Below are positions 45,080-53,117 of a stretch of 64,000 nucleotides of DNA, piece after piece. Position 1 is the stretch's first letter. Every line of letters starts with the position of its first letter. A program made the position numbers and the translations under genes. Below the pieces are notes generated by a model, which was given only the letters and a program-made list of their open reading frames with translations, had not been told where the DNA came from and ran no database searches. Origin of the DNA: Candidatus Thiodiazotropha sp. (ex Epidulcina cf. delphinae) (lineage in GTDB: Bacteria; Pseudomonadota; Gammaproteobacteria; Chromatiales; Chromatiaceae). The DNA lies in the NCBI GenBank assembly GCA_025656455.1, contig JAHXHS010000009.1:62001-126000 (forward strand), written 5' to 3'.

Positions 45080-48000
45080 ATGCCCCATAGGTTCCACTTC
45101 CGCCAACACCCGCGAACCGATAGCTTGCTCACTCTCTTGCTGCTGTTCTGCGTTTTCAGCGTTGCCACGCAAGCGCGGAGCGAAGCACCCGAAACCGCAC
45201 TGGTGCTCAGCCTTGAGCAGATCGAATTCGCCAAAACCGCCGCCGCCAGTGACGAGACCCTTGACCAGGCGCAGATGGACAAGGCCAAGGAGATGCTTGA
45301 GCAGGCGAAGAAGTGGCTGCTGCAAGCCGGCAAGGCGCGGAACGAAATCTCACAGTTACAGGCCCTGGTGCAGGATGCGCCGCAACAGATTCAAGCGCTG
45401 CGCTCCAGCATGGAAGCGCTTGCCGCGCAAAACAACTTGTTATCCGACTTTATTGAAAAGTCCGACCTGGCTGCGCTGGAGCTACGCATCAGCCAGGAAG
45501 ATCTGAACCTCGCCCAGGCCCGCGATCAGCAAAAGCGTCAGATGGAGGTACTGTCAAAACTGCTGGCGGGCAGCAAACAGATCAATGCTGAACTCACCGC
45601 ACACGGCAGCACCCTGGCACAGATCGAATCGGATCTCGACAGCCTCCCTGGCGGCGAGCCCAAGCGTCTCAGTCAGGCCAGGATGATGTCCCTACAAGGC
45701 AGACAGGCGCTCCGCCAGGCACAGATCGATCTACTCAAACTACGCCTGGGGAATCAGAGTCTGCTGACCAACCTGGCCCAGGCCAAACGGGATGCCGCTG
45801 TAGACCGGGTCAGCCGGCTGCAATCGACCCTGGAATCACTCAACCAAGCCGCCGCCCGGATCCGAGAAAATCAAGCCAAACAGGCCAGGCAGGTGGCTGA
45901 GCAGTTGCGGGAGCAGACCGCGAACCTTCCCCAGCCACTGCAGGCGATCGCTCAGGAAAATGCCGAAACACGCTCCGAGCTTGAACAACTCGTGTATTGG
46001 GAAAAGCGTGTGACACAACAGCTCACGACCATCCAGCAAAAACTGCAACAGATACAGAACGACTTCGAACACAGCAAACAGCGCGTCGAAGTGGTCGGAA
46101 CCAGTCAGGCGATCGGTAAGATGCTCTCCCGCCGGCGTCAGGCGCTGCCTTCGCTGAGGAGCTACAGCCGCTCTTCCGCAGAGCGTAAACATGAGATCAA
46201 TCTTGCCACAGACCGGCAGATCGATATCGAAGAGTTACTCCTGCAACGCGGCAATCTTCCCAACCATGTCGGGCAAATCACCAGCGCCCTGATAACCGAC
46301 CTATCCGCCCGTGAGGCCGATGAGCTGAAAAAGCAGGCCTTCAGCCTGGTCGGCGCAAGGCGTGAAGCGCTGAATGAATTACAAAAGGTATACGGCCGTT
46401 ACATCGCCAAACTCACCGCCCTCGACCTGGCCGAACGACAGTTGCTGGAAGTCTCCGAGTCCTATGTCGCCTACATCAACGATCAATTGATCTGGATTTC
46501 AAGCGGGGGACTCCTCGATATCCTCAATCCGGCTCAATTGGCTTCCAGTCTGGCGTGGCTGACATCACCCGAAAAATGGCTGGATCTGGGCTCCGATATC
46601 CTGAAAGCCGGTAGACACAACTTGCATACCGCTTTTTTTGTGCTGATGATCTTCATCCTGGTGATCTGGAAACGGCGCTACGCCAAGCTGCAAATCCCTC
46701 TCCTGGCCAGGTCTACGCGGAAGATACGAACCGATTCGATCCACATCACCCTGCTGGCGCTGTTCCACACCCTGGTGAAGATCGCCGCCTTACCGGTATT
46801 GATGATCGGACTGGGGTTACTGCTCAAGACACTTCCATCCGCGACGCCCTTCACCCTGGCAATCGCCAGCTCCCTGATCAGGGTGGGCATCACCCTGGCA
46901 GCCGCCCTGCTGCTCTACCAGGTCTGCCTGCCTGAAGGGGTCGGTATCCGCCATCTGCGCTGGAACAGCGGGATCTGCCAATCCGTGGCCAGGGAGTTGC
47001 GATGGATCATTCCCACAGCCGCGCCGATACGCTTTCTTGTCGCCCTGGCAGCGGGGAATACCCTGGCCCCCGAGGCACAGATCATCGGCAAGGCGACGAT
47101 CATTGCATTGATGATCATCGTTCTGTTGTTCACCTACCGTCTGCTGCATAAGCAAGGATCATTGATGCTGCATTGGAGCAGCGCGAACCCCCATGCCCTG
47201 TTGGTACAACTGCATTTCCTCTGGTTCCCCTTGTTGTTGTTGATCGGCATCGGCCTCATCGTCTCAACAGGGCTTGGGTACATGACGCTTTCGCTGCGTC
47301 TGCTCGAGCGCGTTGAGTTGACGTTCTGGTTTTTCGTCGGGCTCTTCACCCTCAAAGAGCTGCTGTTACGCTATCTCTTCATTGCGGAGCGCAGATTGCG
47401 TTACGAAAACGCCCTGCAACGCCGTCAGGAGCTTCGCGCCCAAAGGGAACAGGAGCAACAACAGAGCGAGGACGAAAGTACAGTGATTACCGCGGAGATT
47501 CCCGAGTTGAACTTCGACGCCCTGGGCGAGCAGGCCAAGCGGCTGGTTCGCTTCGGCTACCTGTTCGGTTCAGTGGTCGGCGCCTGGCTGATCTGGGCCG
47601 ACCTGCTCCCGGCATTGGAGTTTCTCAACGATATCCAGTTGCCATTCAACACCAGTCATCTGGTGGACGGCATCGTCACTGAAACGCCCTTGACACTGCG
47701 TGACATTGTGATCGGCGCCATCATTCTGATCGTCACTATTCTGGCCGCCAAGAACCTTCCCGGTGTCCTCGAAATCACCCTGCTGCAACGCCTCCCCCTT
47801 GAAGCGGGCGCCCGCTATGCCTTGACCACCCTGCTCCAATATCTGATTGCCGGCATCGGCATCATCATGGCCTTCAGCAGCATCGGCTTCCAATGGTCGA
47901 GCATCCAATGGCTGGTGGCTGCGCTGGGGGTGGGTCTGGGTTTCGGCCTGCAGGAGATAGTCGCCAACTTCATCAGCGGCATCATCCTCCTGTTCGAACG

Positions 48001-48514
48001 ACCGATCAGGGTAGGCGATGTCGTCACCCTGGACACCACCACGGGCGTGGTTTCACGCATTCGCATTCGCGCCACCACCATCATCAACTATGACAAACAG
48101 GAGATGTTGATCCCCAACAAGGCGTTCATTACCGGCCGGGTCATCAACTGGACATTGACCGACAAGGTGAACCGGGTGATCGTCACTGTCGGCGTCGCTT
48201 ACGGCAGCGACGTCAGTCAGGCCATGGGACTGATGCTCGAGGCTGCCGAGGAGAACGAGAACGTGTTGCAGGAACCTAAGCCGGTGGCCACCTTCGAGGC
48301 CTTCGGCGACAACGCCCTGACCCTGCTGCTGCGAGCCTACCTTGGCTCCATGGACAACCGATTGGCCACCATCACGGCCCTGCATGAAACGATCAACCGT
48401 AAATTCAATGAGGCCGGCATCGATATCCCCTTCCCGCAACGGGATCTGCACCTGCACGGCTCAACGCCGTTGGAGGTTCGTATCAATCATCCTATTAACC
48501 CGGCGACCAAATAG
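45080..48514 (+). CDS. Large mechanosensitive channel, MscK/MscM (KefA/YjeP) family
   Basis: 1144 residues from the ATG at 45080 (MPHRFHFRQHPRT); a longer frame is open upstream into the cyclase gene but is not supported. Signal peptide, a long periplasmic coiled-coil region (about 30-440), several membrane helices (from about 520), and a C-terminal MscS core (about 944-1120) with the glycine/alanine-rich pore helix LGVGLGFGLQEIVANF and GDVVTLDTTTGVV. MscK/MscM family channels release solutes on osmotic downshock. The last codons and TAG stop are in the left arm of a palindromic element (48493-48525). Confidence 0.9.
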   Translation: MPHRFHFRQHPRTDSLLTLLLLFCVFSVATQARSEAPETALVLSLEQIEFAKTAAASDETLDQAQMDKAKEMLEQAKKWLLQAGKARNEISQLQALVQDAPQQIQALRSSMEALAAQNNLLSDFIEKSDLAALELRISQEDLNLAQARDQQKRQMEVLSKLLAGSKQINAELTAHGSTLAQIESDLDSLPGGEPKRLSQARMMSLQGRQALRQAQIDLLKLRLGNQSLLTNLAQAKRDAAVDRVSRLQSTLESLNQAAARIRENQAKQARQVAEQLREQTANLPQPLQAIAQENAETRSELEQLVYWEKRVTQQLTTIQQKLQQIQNDFEHSKQRVEVVGTSQAIGKMLSRRRQALPSLRSYSRSSAERKHEINLATDRQIDIEELLLQRGNLPNHVGQITSALITDLSAREADELKKQAFSLVGARREALNELQKVYGRYIAKLTALDLAERQLLEVSESYVAYINDQLIWISSGGLLDILNPAQLASSLAWLTSPEKWLDLGSDILKAGRHNLHTAFFVLMIFILVIWKRRYAKLQIPLLARSTRKIRTDSIHITLLALFHTLVKIAALPVLMIGLGLLLKTLPSATPFTLAIASSLIRVGITLAAALLLYQVCLPEGVGIRHLRWNSGICQSVARELRWIIPTAAPIRFLVALAAGNTLAPEAQIIGKATIIALMIIVLLFTYRLLHKQGSLMLHWSSANPHALLVQLHFLWFPLLLLIGIGLIVSTGLGYMTLSLRLLERVELTFWFFVGLFTLKELLLRYLFIAERRLRYENALQRRQELRAQREQEQQQSEDESTVITAEIPELNFDALGEQAKRLVRFGYLFGSVVGAWLIWADLLPALEFLNDIQLPFNTSHLVDGIVTETPLTLRDIVIGAIILIVTILAAKNLPGVLEITLLQRLPLEAGARYALTTLLQYLIAGIGIIMAFSSIGFQWSSIQWLVAALGVGLGFGLQEIVANFISGIILLFERPIRVGDVVTLDTTTGVVSRIRIRATTIINYDKQEMLIPNKAFITGRVINWTLTDKVNRVIVTVGVAYGSDVSQAMGLMLEAAEENENVLQEPKPVATFEAFGDNALTLLLRAYLGSMDNRLATITALHETINRKFNEAGIDIPFPQRDLHLHGSTPLEVRINHPINPATK

Positions 48515-48777
48515 TGTACTTTCAGGGCTACAAGAATGCCCTTGATCAAGGCGTGGCTCGCAGGCAATGGTGATTCCCTTGTCAAGAGTCACAACGAAGA
48601 GCAAGGGCATTCTTGTAGCCCCTAACACATTGATATTTAATAGACAGGCCGCAGTGTGCCTGCCTGCAGGCTGCGTTATCAAAACTTGCTGTAGGGCGGC
48701 TACAACGGCGTTTTGATGCCTTGCTGCAGGCAGGCACACTGCGGCTGAAAGTACACTATTTGGTCGCCGGGTTAATA
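48493..48777. mobile_element. MITE-like palindromic element E (three-way-junction fold)
   Basis: 285 bp with perfect 33-bp inverted ends (48493-48525, 48745-48777) starting TATTAACCCGGCGACC. Internal hairpins: GGGCTACAAGAATGCCCTT with its complement, and GCCGCAGTGTGCCTGCCTGC with its complement. The terminal TA duplicated at each end suggests a TA target. Its left arm contains the end of the mechanosensitive channel gene. Hairpin core (AAGGCGTGGCTCGCAGGCAATGG...CTTGTCAAG...CAACG) matches F and D. Confidence 0.87.
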
Positions 48778-48843
48778 AAAAGGGCGGCTGACCGCTCTAT
48801 ATCGGGGTTCAACGCTTCAACGCAAAGCTGATTGTCCGCGAAT

Positions 48844-49009
48844 TAAGGGCTGCGGCAAAAATAAATGATCCCAAAATGCGCCGGATTATTGCTTGCCTTC
48901 TAGGCGTAGCGTAGGGCGCATAGCCGGGACTATGCAACCGAAGCTACAACAACGAAGGCAGGGAATAAGACAAGCAGTTTGGGATCATTTATTTTTGCCG
49001 CAGCCCTAA
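48844..49009. repeat. 165-bp hairpin repeat, copy I2
   Basis: Close copy of 27987-28151, with GGGCTGCGGCAAAAATAAAT and its complement at the ends and the same central CATAGCCGGGACTATG. It ends 4 bp before the stop of the NUDIX gene. Confidence 0.78.
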
Positions 49010-49012
49010 GCA

Positions 49013-49573
49013 TCAGGATATACTGTTCCGCAGGATGGATTGAATCACCTCTGGCGCATTTTCCAACTGCCGGACACGTTTCCATAACCTGCCGGGGGCA
49101 TTTTCATAGATAGCGAGCAGCTCCTCCGCCTGCACCCAAACCAGTTCGCGCCGCTTTTTAAACCGGCCGACCTTGTCGGCTTCCCATTGCCGATTCAAGG
49201 CCCGGATATCCCGGTGCGGGAATTCGATAAAGAAGGTCTTCCACCGTTTCGGCCGCAGCGGGTTTCCCGGCGCACGCCGACACCACCAATCCGGGTGAGC
49301 CGCCAGCGTCTCGTCAAATAGCGCCTCAACGATCGGGATCTGATGCCTGACTCTTTCGACGCTCCTGCTTGCCTGCCGCACATCATCGGAGAAGTACAGG
49401 GTCTCGGTCTCTTCCACGAATTCCCGTATGGCAGCCTCCCGGTCATTTTCGCCTGCCCCGACGCCACCGCCGAAATCAATCAGATAGCCCACCTTTCTAC
49501 CGGTAAAGGTCGTTTGAAACAAAAAGGAAACACTACCGTCGTTGACGGCAAAAGGAATAACACCTGCGCCCAT
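49013..49573 (-). CDS. NUDIX hydrolase family protein
   Basis: 186 residues. The Nudix box is nearly complete: Gly36, Glu42, Arg50-Glu51, Glu54-Glu55 (GGGVGAGENDREAAIREFVEE), but the final Gly of the motif is Glu57. C-terminal half is rich in Trp/Arg (WKTFFIEFPHRD, RKRRELVWVQAEELL-like). Substrate unknown. Bounded by repeat I2. Confidence 0.78.
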   Translation of the reverse strand: MGAGVIPFAVNDGSVSFLFQTTFTGRKVGYLIDFGGGVGAGENDREAAIREFVEETETLYFSDDVRQASRSVERVRHQIPIVEALFDETLAAHPDWWCRRAPGNPLRPKRWKTFFIEFPHRDIRALNRQWEADKVGRFKKRRELVWVQAEELLAIYENAPGRLWKRVRQLENAPEVIQSILRNSIS

Positions 49574-49780
49574 CTCTATTTCTCCAGGGGAATATTCTAA
49601 TACTCTAATGCTTATGGTTTACCCTGAATCCATGGGTTCAAGCTTAATCCATGTTGCGGCGTTTCCCCGGTCCGCGCCGTTGCTTGGCGTTGAAACCAAA
49701 TACGCCTTCATGGTGTCAGGTAATTTTAGCAATGATATACTCACTGCTCATTTCAAATAACCCAATTACAGGAGAGGCAC

Positions 49781-50155
49781 ATGAACCAAGCCCTCATCAA
49801 CACCATCGTCGGGCTTTTTTTCAGCCTTTTCGTCATTTCCCTGCAGGCCGATGAAGCCATCAGCACCACCGTGGAGAATCTCTACAAAGAGAAAACCTCG
49901 CTGAACGGCAAACTGGTAAAGCTACAAGGGAAGGTCGTTAAAGTTAACAATGAGATCCTGCAGAGAAACTTCCTGCATCTGCAGGACGGAACGGGCAGCG
50001 AGGCCGACGGCACCGATGACATTACGATCACCAGCAAGGAGACCGCCAATGTGGGCGACCAGGTAACCGTTACCGGCACCCTGGTCCTCGACCACGACTT
50101 CGGCGCCGGCTACAAGTATCCGATGCTGGTGGAAAAGGCCTCCATTAGCCACTGA
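49781..50155 (+). CDS. Small exported OB-fold protein
   Basis: 124 residues with signal peptide (about 1-24, LFVISLQA). The mature chain (LNGKLVKLQGKVVKVNNEILQRNFLHLQDGT, VGDQVTVTGTL) has the alternating strands of an OB-fold nucleic-acid-binding-like domain, as in small periplasmic OB proteins. AGGAG lies upstream of the ATG. Function unknown. Confidence 0.82.
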   Translation: MNQALINTIVGLFFSLFVISLQADEAISTTVENLYKEKTSLNGKLVKLQGKVVKVNNEILQRNFLHLQDGTGSEADGTDDITITSKETANVGDQVTVTGTLVLDHDFGAGYKYPMLVEKASISH

Positions 50156-50250
50156 TAAACAACCGGCCGGGCAGCAGGAACGTCGAACCTGATTTAGGGT
50201 CTGTTATCATGCATTTGATTGCTACTGCCCCCAGAGTGGATTGTATAATG

Positions 50251-50270
50251 AAAGCCCCCAAGCGGGGGCT
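50251..50270. terminator. Hairpin between convergent OB-fold and DUF2058 genes
   Basis: AGCCCCC-aagc-GGGGGCT forms a 7-bp GC stem. It lies in the 197-bp space after the rightward OB-fold gene; a further partial inverted match (CTATGCC with GGCATAG) surrounds it. Likely a shared stop; no clear T-tract. Confidence 0.5.
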
Positions 50271-50352
50271 ATGCCAGGACCCGCCAACCGACTGCGCGGC
50301 CCGCGTGCAATACCGCTGACTCAGGCATAGCCCCAACTACCGCTCTCCGGGG

Positions 50353-50892
50353 TCACCACATCAGATCATCAGGCACCTTGAAGTCCGCATAGGGATCGTC
50401 TGTATCGTCGCTCCCTTCGGTTTTGTTCAGTACGATAACGCAAGCGGCATCTCTCAAGCTGATCTTCTCGGCCACTCCCCCTGGGACAATTTCATATCGA
50501 TTATCCAGCTTCACGATCGCCAGTCGGCCGCTGCTGAGTTGCCGATGCGGCTTTTCCGCGACAAAGAGCCGTTGAACCTTGCCGGCATCACTGAAATGGT
50601 AGGCGACCTCACCCTCCTCCAGCGACAGCCGATTCATCTCCACCAACTGCCTTATCTGGGCAGTGATCGCTTTACGATTCGCCGCTTCCTGCTTCTCCCG
50701 GTTCAGCTGCCGATCCCGTTCCGCATCCCTGACCTTGGCCAGTCTGGCCAGGCGCGCGGCTTCATCCTCCGGCTTCTGCTTAGCATGGCGCTGCGCCTTT
50801 TCCTTACGTTGCTTGGCCTTCTTTGCTTTGTTGACCTTTTTTTCGTCCACCAAGCCTGCCTTGAGCAGTTGATCGTGTAGTGAGTTAGCCAA
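50353..50892 (-). CDS. DUF2058 (YaiL) family protein
   Basis: 179 residues. The opening SLHDQLLKAGLVDEKKVNKAKK followed by a long Lys/Arg-rich helical stretch (22-75), then a C-terminal domain with YHFSDAGKVQRLFV and a tail ending DPYADFKVPDDLMW is the DUF2058 pattern. Probably a nucleoid- or RNA-associated basic protein. Function unknown. Confidence 0.88.
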   Translation of the reverse strand: MANSLHDQLLKAGLVDEKKVNKAKKAKQRKEKAQRHAKQKPEDEAARLARLAKVRDAERDRQLNREKQEAANRKAITAQIRQLVEMNRLSLEEGEVAYHFSDAGKVQRLFVAEKPHRQLSSGRLAIVKLDNRYEIVPGGVAEKISLRDAACVIVLNKTEGSDDTDDPYADFKVPDDLMW

Positions 50893-50934
50893 ATGACGCT
50901 CCTATCCATCTGTCTTATATGGGTCTTTTCAACG

Positions 50935-51080
50935 TATTAACCCGGCAACCAAATATGTCGTGTTCAGCCGCAGTGTGCCAGCCTAGCCTACGGCAAGGCA
51001 TCATACCGCTGTTCATAGCCAGCCTCCATCTTACCAAACGCCTTGCCGGATCTGCAGGCAAGCGAGCCCTAAGATCCTTG
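50935..51080. mobile_element. Damaged E-type palindromic element
   Basis: Begins TATTAACCCGGCAACCAAATA then GTTCAGCCGCAGTGTGCC, matching the left arm and second hairpin start of element E, with the remainder rearranged. It fills most of the 210 bp between DUF2058 and patatin genes. Confidence 0.5.
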
Positions 51081-51102
51081 TAGTGCCTCGTCATTGATTC
51101 CG

Positions 51103-52161
51103 TTACCGTAAGGGCGGAAGCAGTCGCTCCAGGGCAGGACGCATACGCTCGACCTCCCGGTGTCCCTCGGCAATCGCCATCTCGGCCTCATCGAACTCCA
51201 TCAGCCCCAGCCTTGACAGGCGTGGCGCCAGGATCACGTCCGGCGGATCCCCGGCCATGCGGCTACGGGTAATGCGATCCTGCATAATGTTGATGGAGCT
51301 GGCCAGGACATCGTAAAGCCCCGGAATATCCCGATTCAGGCCGAGCAAGCGTGAAAACAGGTCCTTTTTCCGTGCACTCAGGGTGCTCTTCATCTGCCCG
51401 GCGATTCGGCTCCAGAGATCTCCCTCCCTGGCCTGTACCGGTTTGTCGTCAGGGGCATCGTCACGGCGCAGATGCTTGCCGAGTATGTCGCCATTGAGAT
51501 TAACCGCGATCACCAGATCCGCGCCCATGGCCCGACAGAGAGAGACAGGGACGGGGTTGGCGAGACCGCCATCCACCAGCCAACGCCCTTCGTGTTGCAG
51601 GGGGGTAAAGAGTCCGGGCAGACTGATGGAGGCCCTCACCGCCTCCATCACCGGCCCTTGGCGAAACCAGATCTCACGGCCGCTCTCCAAGTCAGTGGCC
51701 ACGACGCCGAGCTGCCGCGTCAGACCTTCGAACGCCAGCTCCTCGACGTAACGATTTACGAAACCGGTCAGCTTCTCCCCTTGGATCAAGCCGCCTCCCA
51801 GCAGACTCGGGTCAAGAAACTTAATGATCTCTTTCCAGGTAAGGGAACGGGTCCAGGCCTCCAGCAGATCCAGCTTATCGGCCGTATAGGCAGCCCCCAC
51901 GAGAGCGCCGATGGAACTCCCGCTGACGATGTCCGGTTCAATACCCATTTCGGACAGGCCCTGAATAATGCCGATATGCGACCAACCGCGCGCCGCGCCA
52001 CTCCCGAGAGCCAACCCGATCTTCACTTGAGACTGTTTCCTATCCTGCATGCCGATTTCCCAATCCTGTTTCATGTCCTGCAAGGCCATTGACCCTGTAA
52101 AGTTTTGGCTCTTCCCCTGATCGCGTGGGTGGGATAGGCGAATCGCCACCATTTCATTCAT
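51103..52161 (-). CDS. Patatin-like phospholipase (RssA/YchK type)
   Basis: 352 residues; translation may start 29 codons later (52074). Catalytic dyad: Ser83 in GSSIG (81-85) and Asp197 in DGGLANP; oxyanion region LALGSGAARGW (50-60). Bacterial patatins are acyl hydrolases acting on phospholipids, sometimes as effectors. No signal peptide, so cytoplasmic. Followed 70 bp upstream by GspB gene on the same strand; a function link is not evident. Confidence 0.88.
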   Translation of the reverse strand: MNEMVAIRLSHPRDQGKSQNFTGSMALQDMKQDWEIGMQDRKQSQVKIGLALGSGAARGWSHIGIIQGLSEMGIEPDIVSGSSIGALVGAAYTADKLDLLEAWTRSLTWKEIIKFLDPSLLGGGLIQGEKLTGFVNRYVEELAFEGLTRQLGVVATDLESGREIWFRQGPVMEAVRASISLPGLFTPLQHEGRWLVDGGLANPVPVSLCRAMGADLVIAVNLNGDILGKHLRRDDAPDDKPVQAREGDLWSRIAGQMKSTLSARKKDLFSRLLGLNRDIPGLYDVLASSINIMQDRITRSRMAGDPPDVILAPRLSRLGLMEFDEAEMAIAEGHREVERMRPALERLLPPLR

Positions 52162-52179
52162 ATCGATGCCGAGTCGATT

Positions 52180-52230
52180 TATTAACCCGGCACCCTAATA
52201 GGCCATGTTCAGCCGTCGTGTGCTGAGTTC
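52180..52230. repeat. Collapsed end of an E/F-type palindromic element
   Basis: TATTAACCCGGCACCCTAATAG followed by GCCATGTTCAGCCGTCGTGTGCTGAG: left and right end sequences of elements E/F with the interior missing. Lies between the patatin start and GspB stop. Confidence 0.5.
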
Positions 52231-52231
52231 A

Positions 52232-53116
52232 TCATTCCCGCTGCAGACGCACCAACCCGTCGCCATAATCGATCACAATGCCATCCTGGTCGATGCTCTC
52301 TAAACGGTAACCTTTCCCGGGCAGGATGTCGCCTTCACTGTAACGTCGCATATCGATAATGACGAAACGCTGACCAGGATCCTCGCTGTAGACATGGATA
52401 CTGATCTTCAACGCTCCTAACGCTTCACGCAATCCTTGGGAGAGTTCCCAAACCAGGGGTATCTGACTCACCGTTTCGGAAACCTCCGGCTGCTGCCCCA
52501 CCGCAGCCTGAACAGGTTCAGCCGGTCTCTTGTCAATCCGCAGACGGCCCCCTTCCTTTGCCGCATCGTCAGTGAGGGTTGCGCTCTTACTCTCCCAGCC
52601 TGGCGAAACAGTCGTTGCGGTTGATTCAACTTTTCCGTGCAAACCGTCCTCAGGCGGCAGGATATCAGGCAACACCACCTCGTCCTGTGACTTGGCGCGC
52701 TCCCTTCTCTTCTCCTGTGTCGCTTGGCTGAGCACCGCCTCTGTGATCAAAGGAGCAGGATTGGGGCGACCGCTGCGTCTTATGCGATCTTCAGCGACAT
52801 CGCTGTTCAATGATACCGTGCCGGATCCACTCCCTAGCTGAAGATTCCGCTTCGGCGGCGACAAATCAGACCCTGCCCCTCGTCCCTCCCCAGCCGGTGC
52901 GGCAGCCGGTATCTGCACAGTCCCTGACTCCCCGGCGGGGATAAAGATGAACCGGTAACCCACCACCGCCACCATCAAGGCAAACAGCATCGCCAACAGC
53001 CAAGGCCGCCACTCGCTGCCCTTGTGCTCGCGTGGATTGGCGCCGGGTAGAATATCCCGCTTGCCCGGCTGCCGCTCCCGCGAGGCCCTCTCCAGCGCAT
53101 CGAGTATGGATGACAT
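52232..53116 (-). CDS. gspB: General secretion pathway protein GspB
   Basis: 294 residues. N-terminal cytoplasmic MSSILDALERASRERQ, one membrane helix (about 38-57), a Pro/Ser-rich periplasmic linker, and the T2SSB domain at the C-terminus (about 226-292: LVWELSQGLREALGALKISIHVYS, EGDILPGKGYRLESI). GspB with GspA helps place the type II secretion secretin. Its start is 1 bp after the gspA stop. Confidence 0.9.
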   Translation of the reverse strand: MSSILDALERASRERQPGKRDILPGANPREHKGSEWRPWLLAMLFALMVAVVGYRFIFIPAGESGTVQIPAAAPAGEGRGAGSDLSPPKRNLQLGSGSGTVSLNSDVAEDRIRRSGRPNPAPLITEAVLSQATQEKRRERAKSQDEVVLPDILPPEDGLHGKVESTATTVSPGWESKSATLTDDAAKEGGRLRIDKRPAEPVQAAVGQQPEVSETVSQIPLVWELSQGLREALGALKISIHVYSEDPGQRFVIIDMRRYSEGDILPGKGYRLESIDQDGIVIDYGDGLVRLQRE

Positions 53117-53117
53117 G

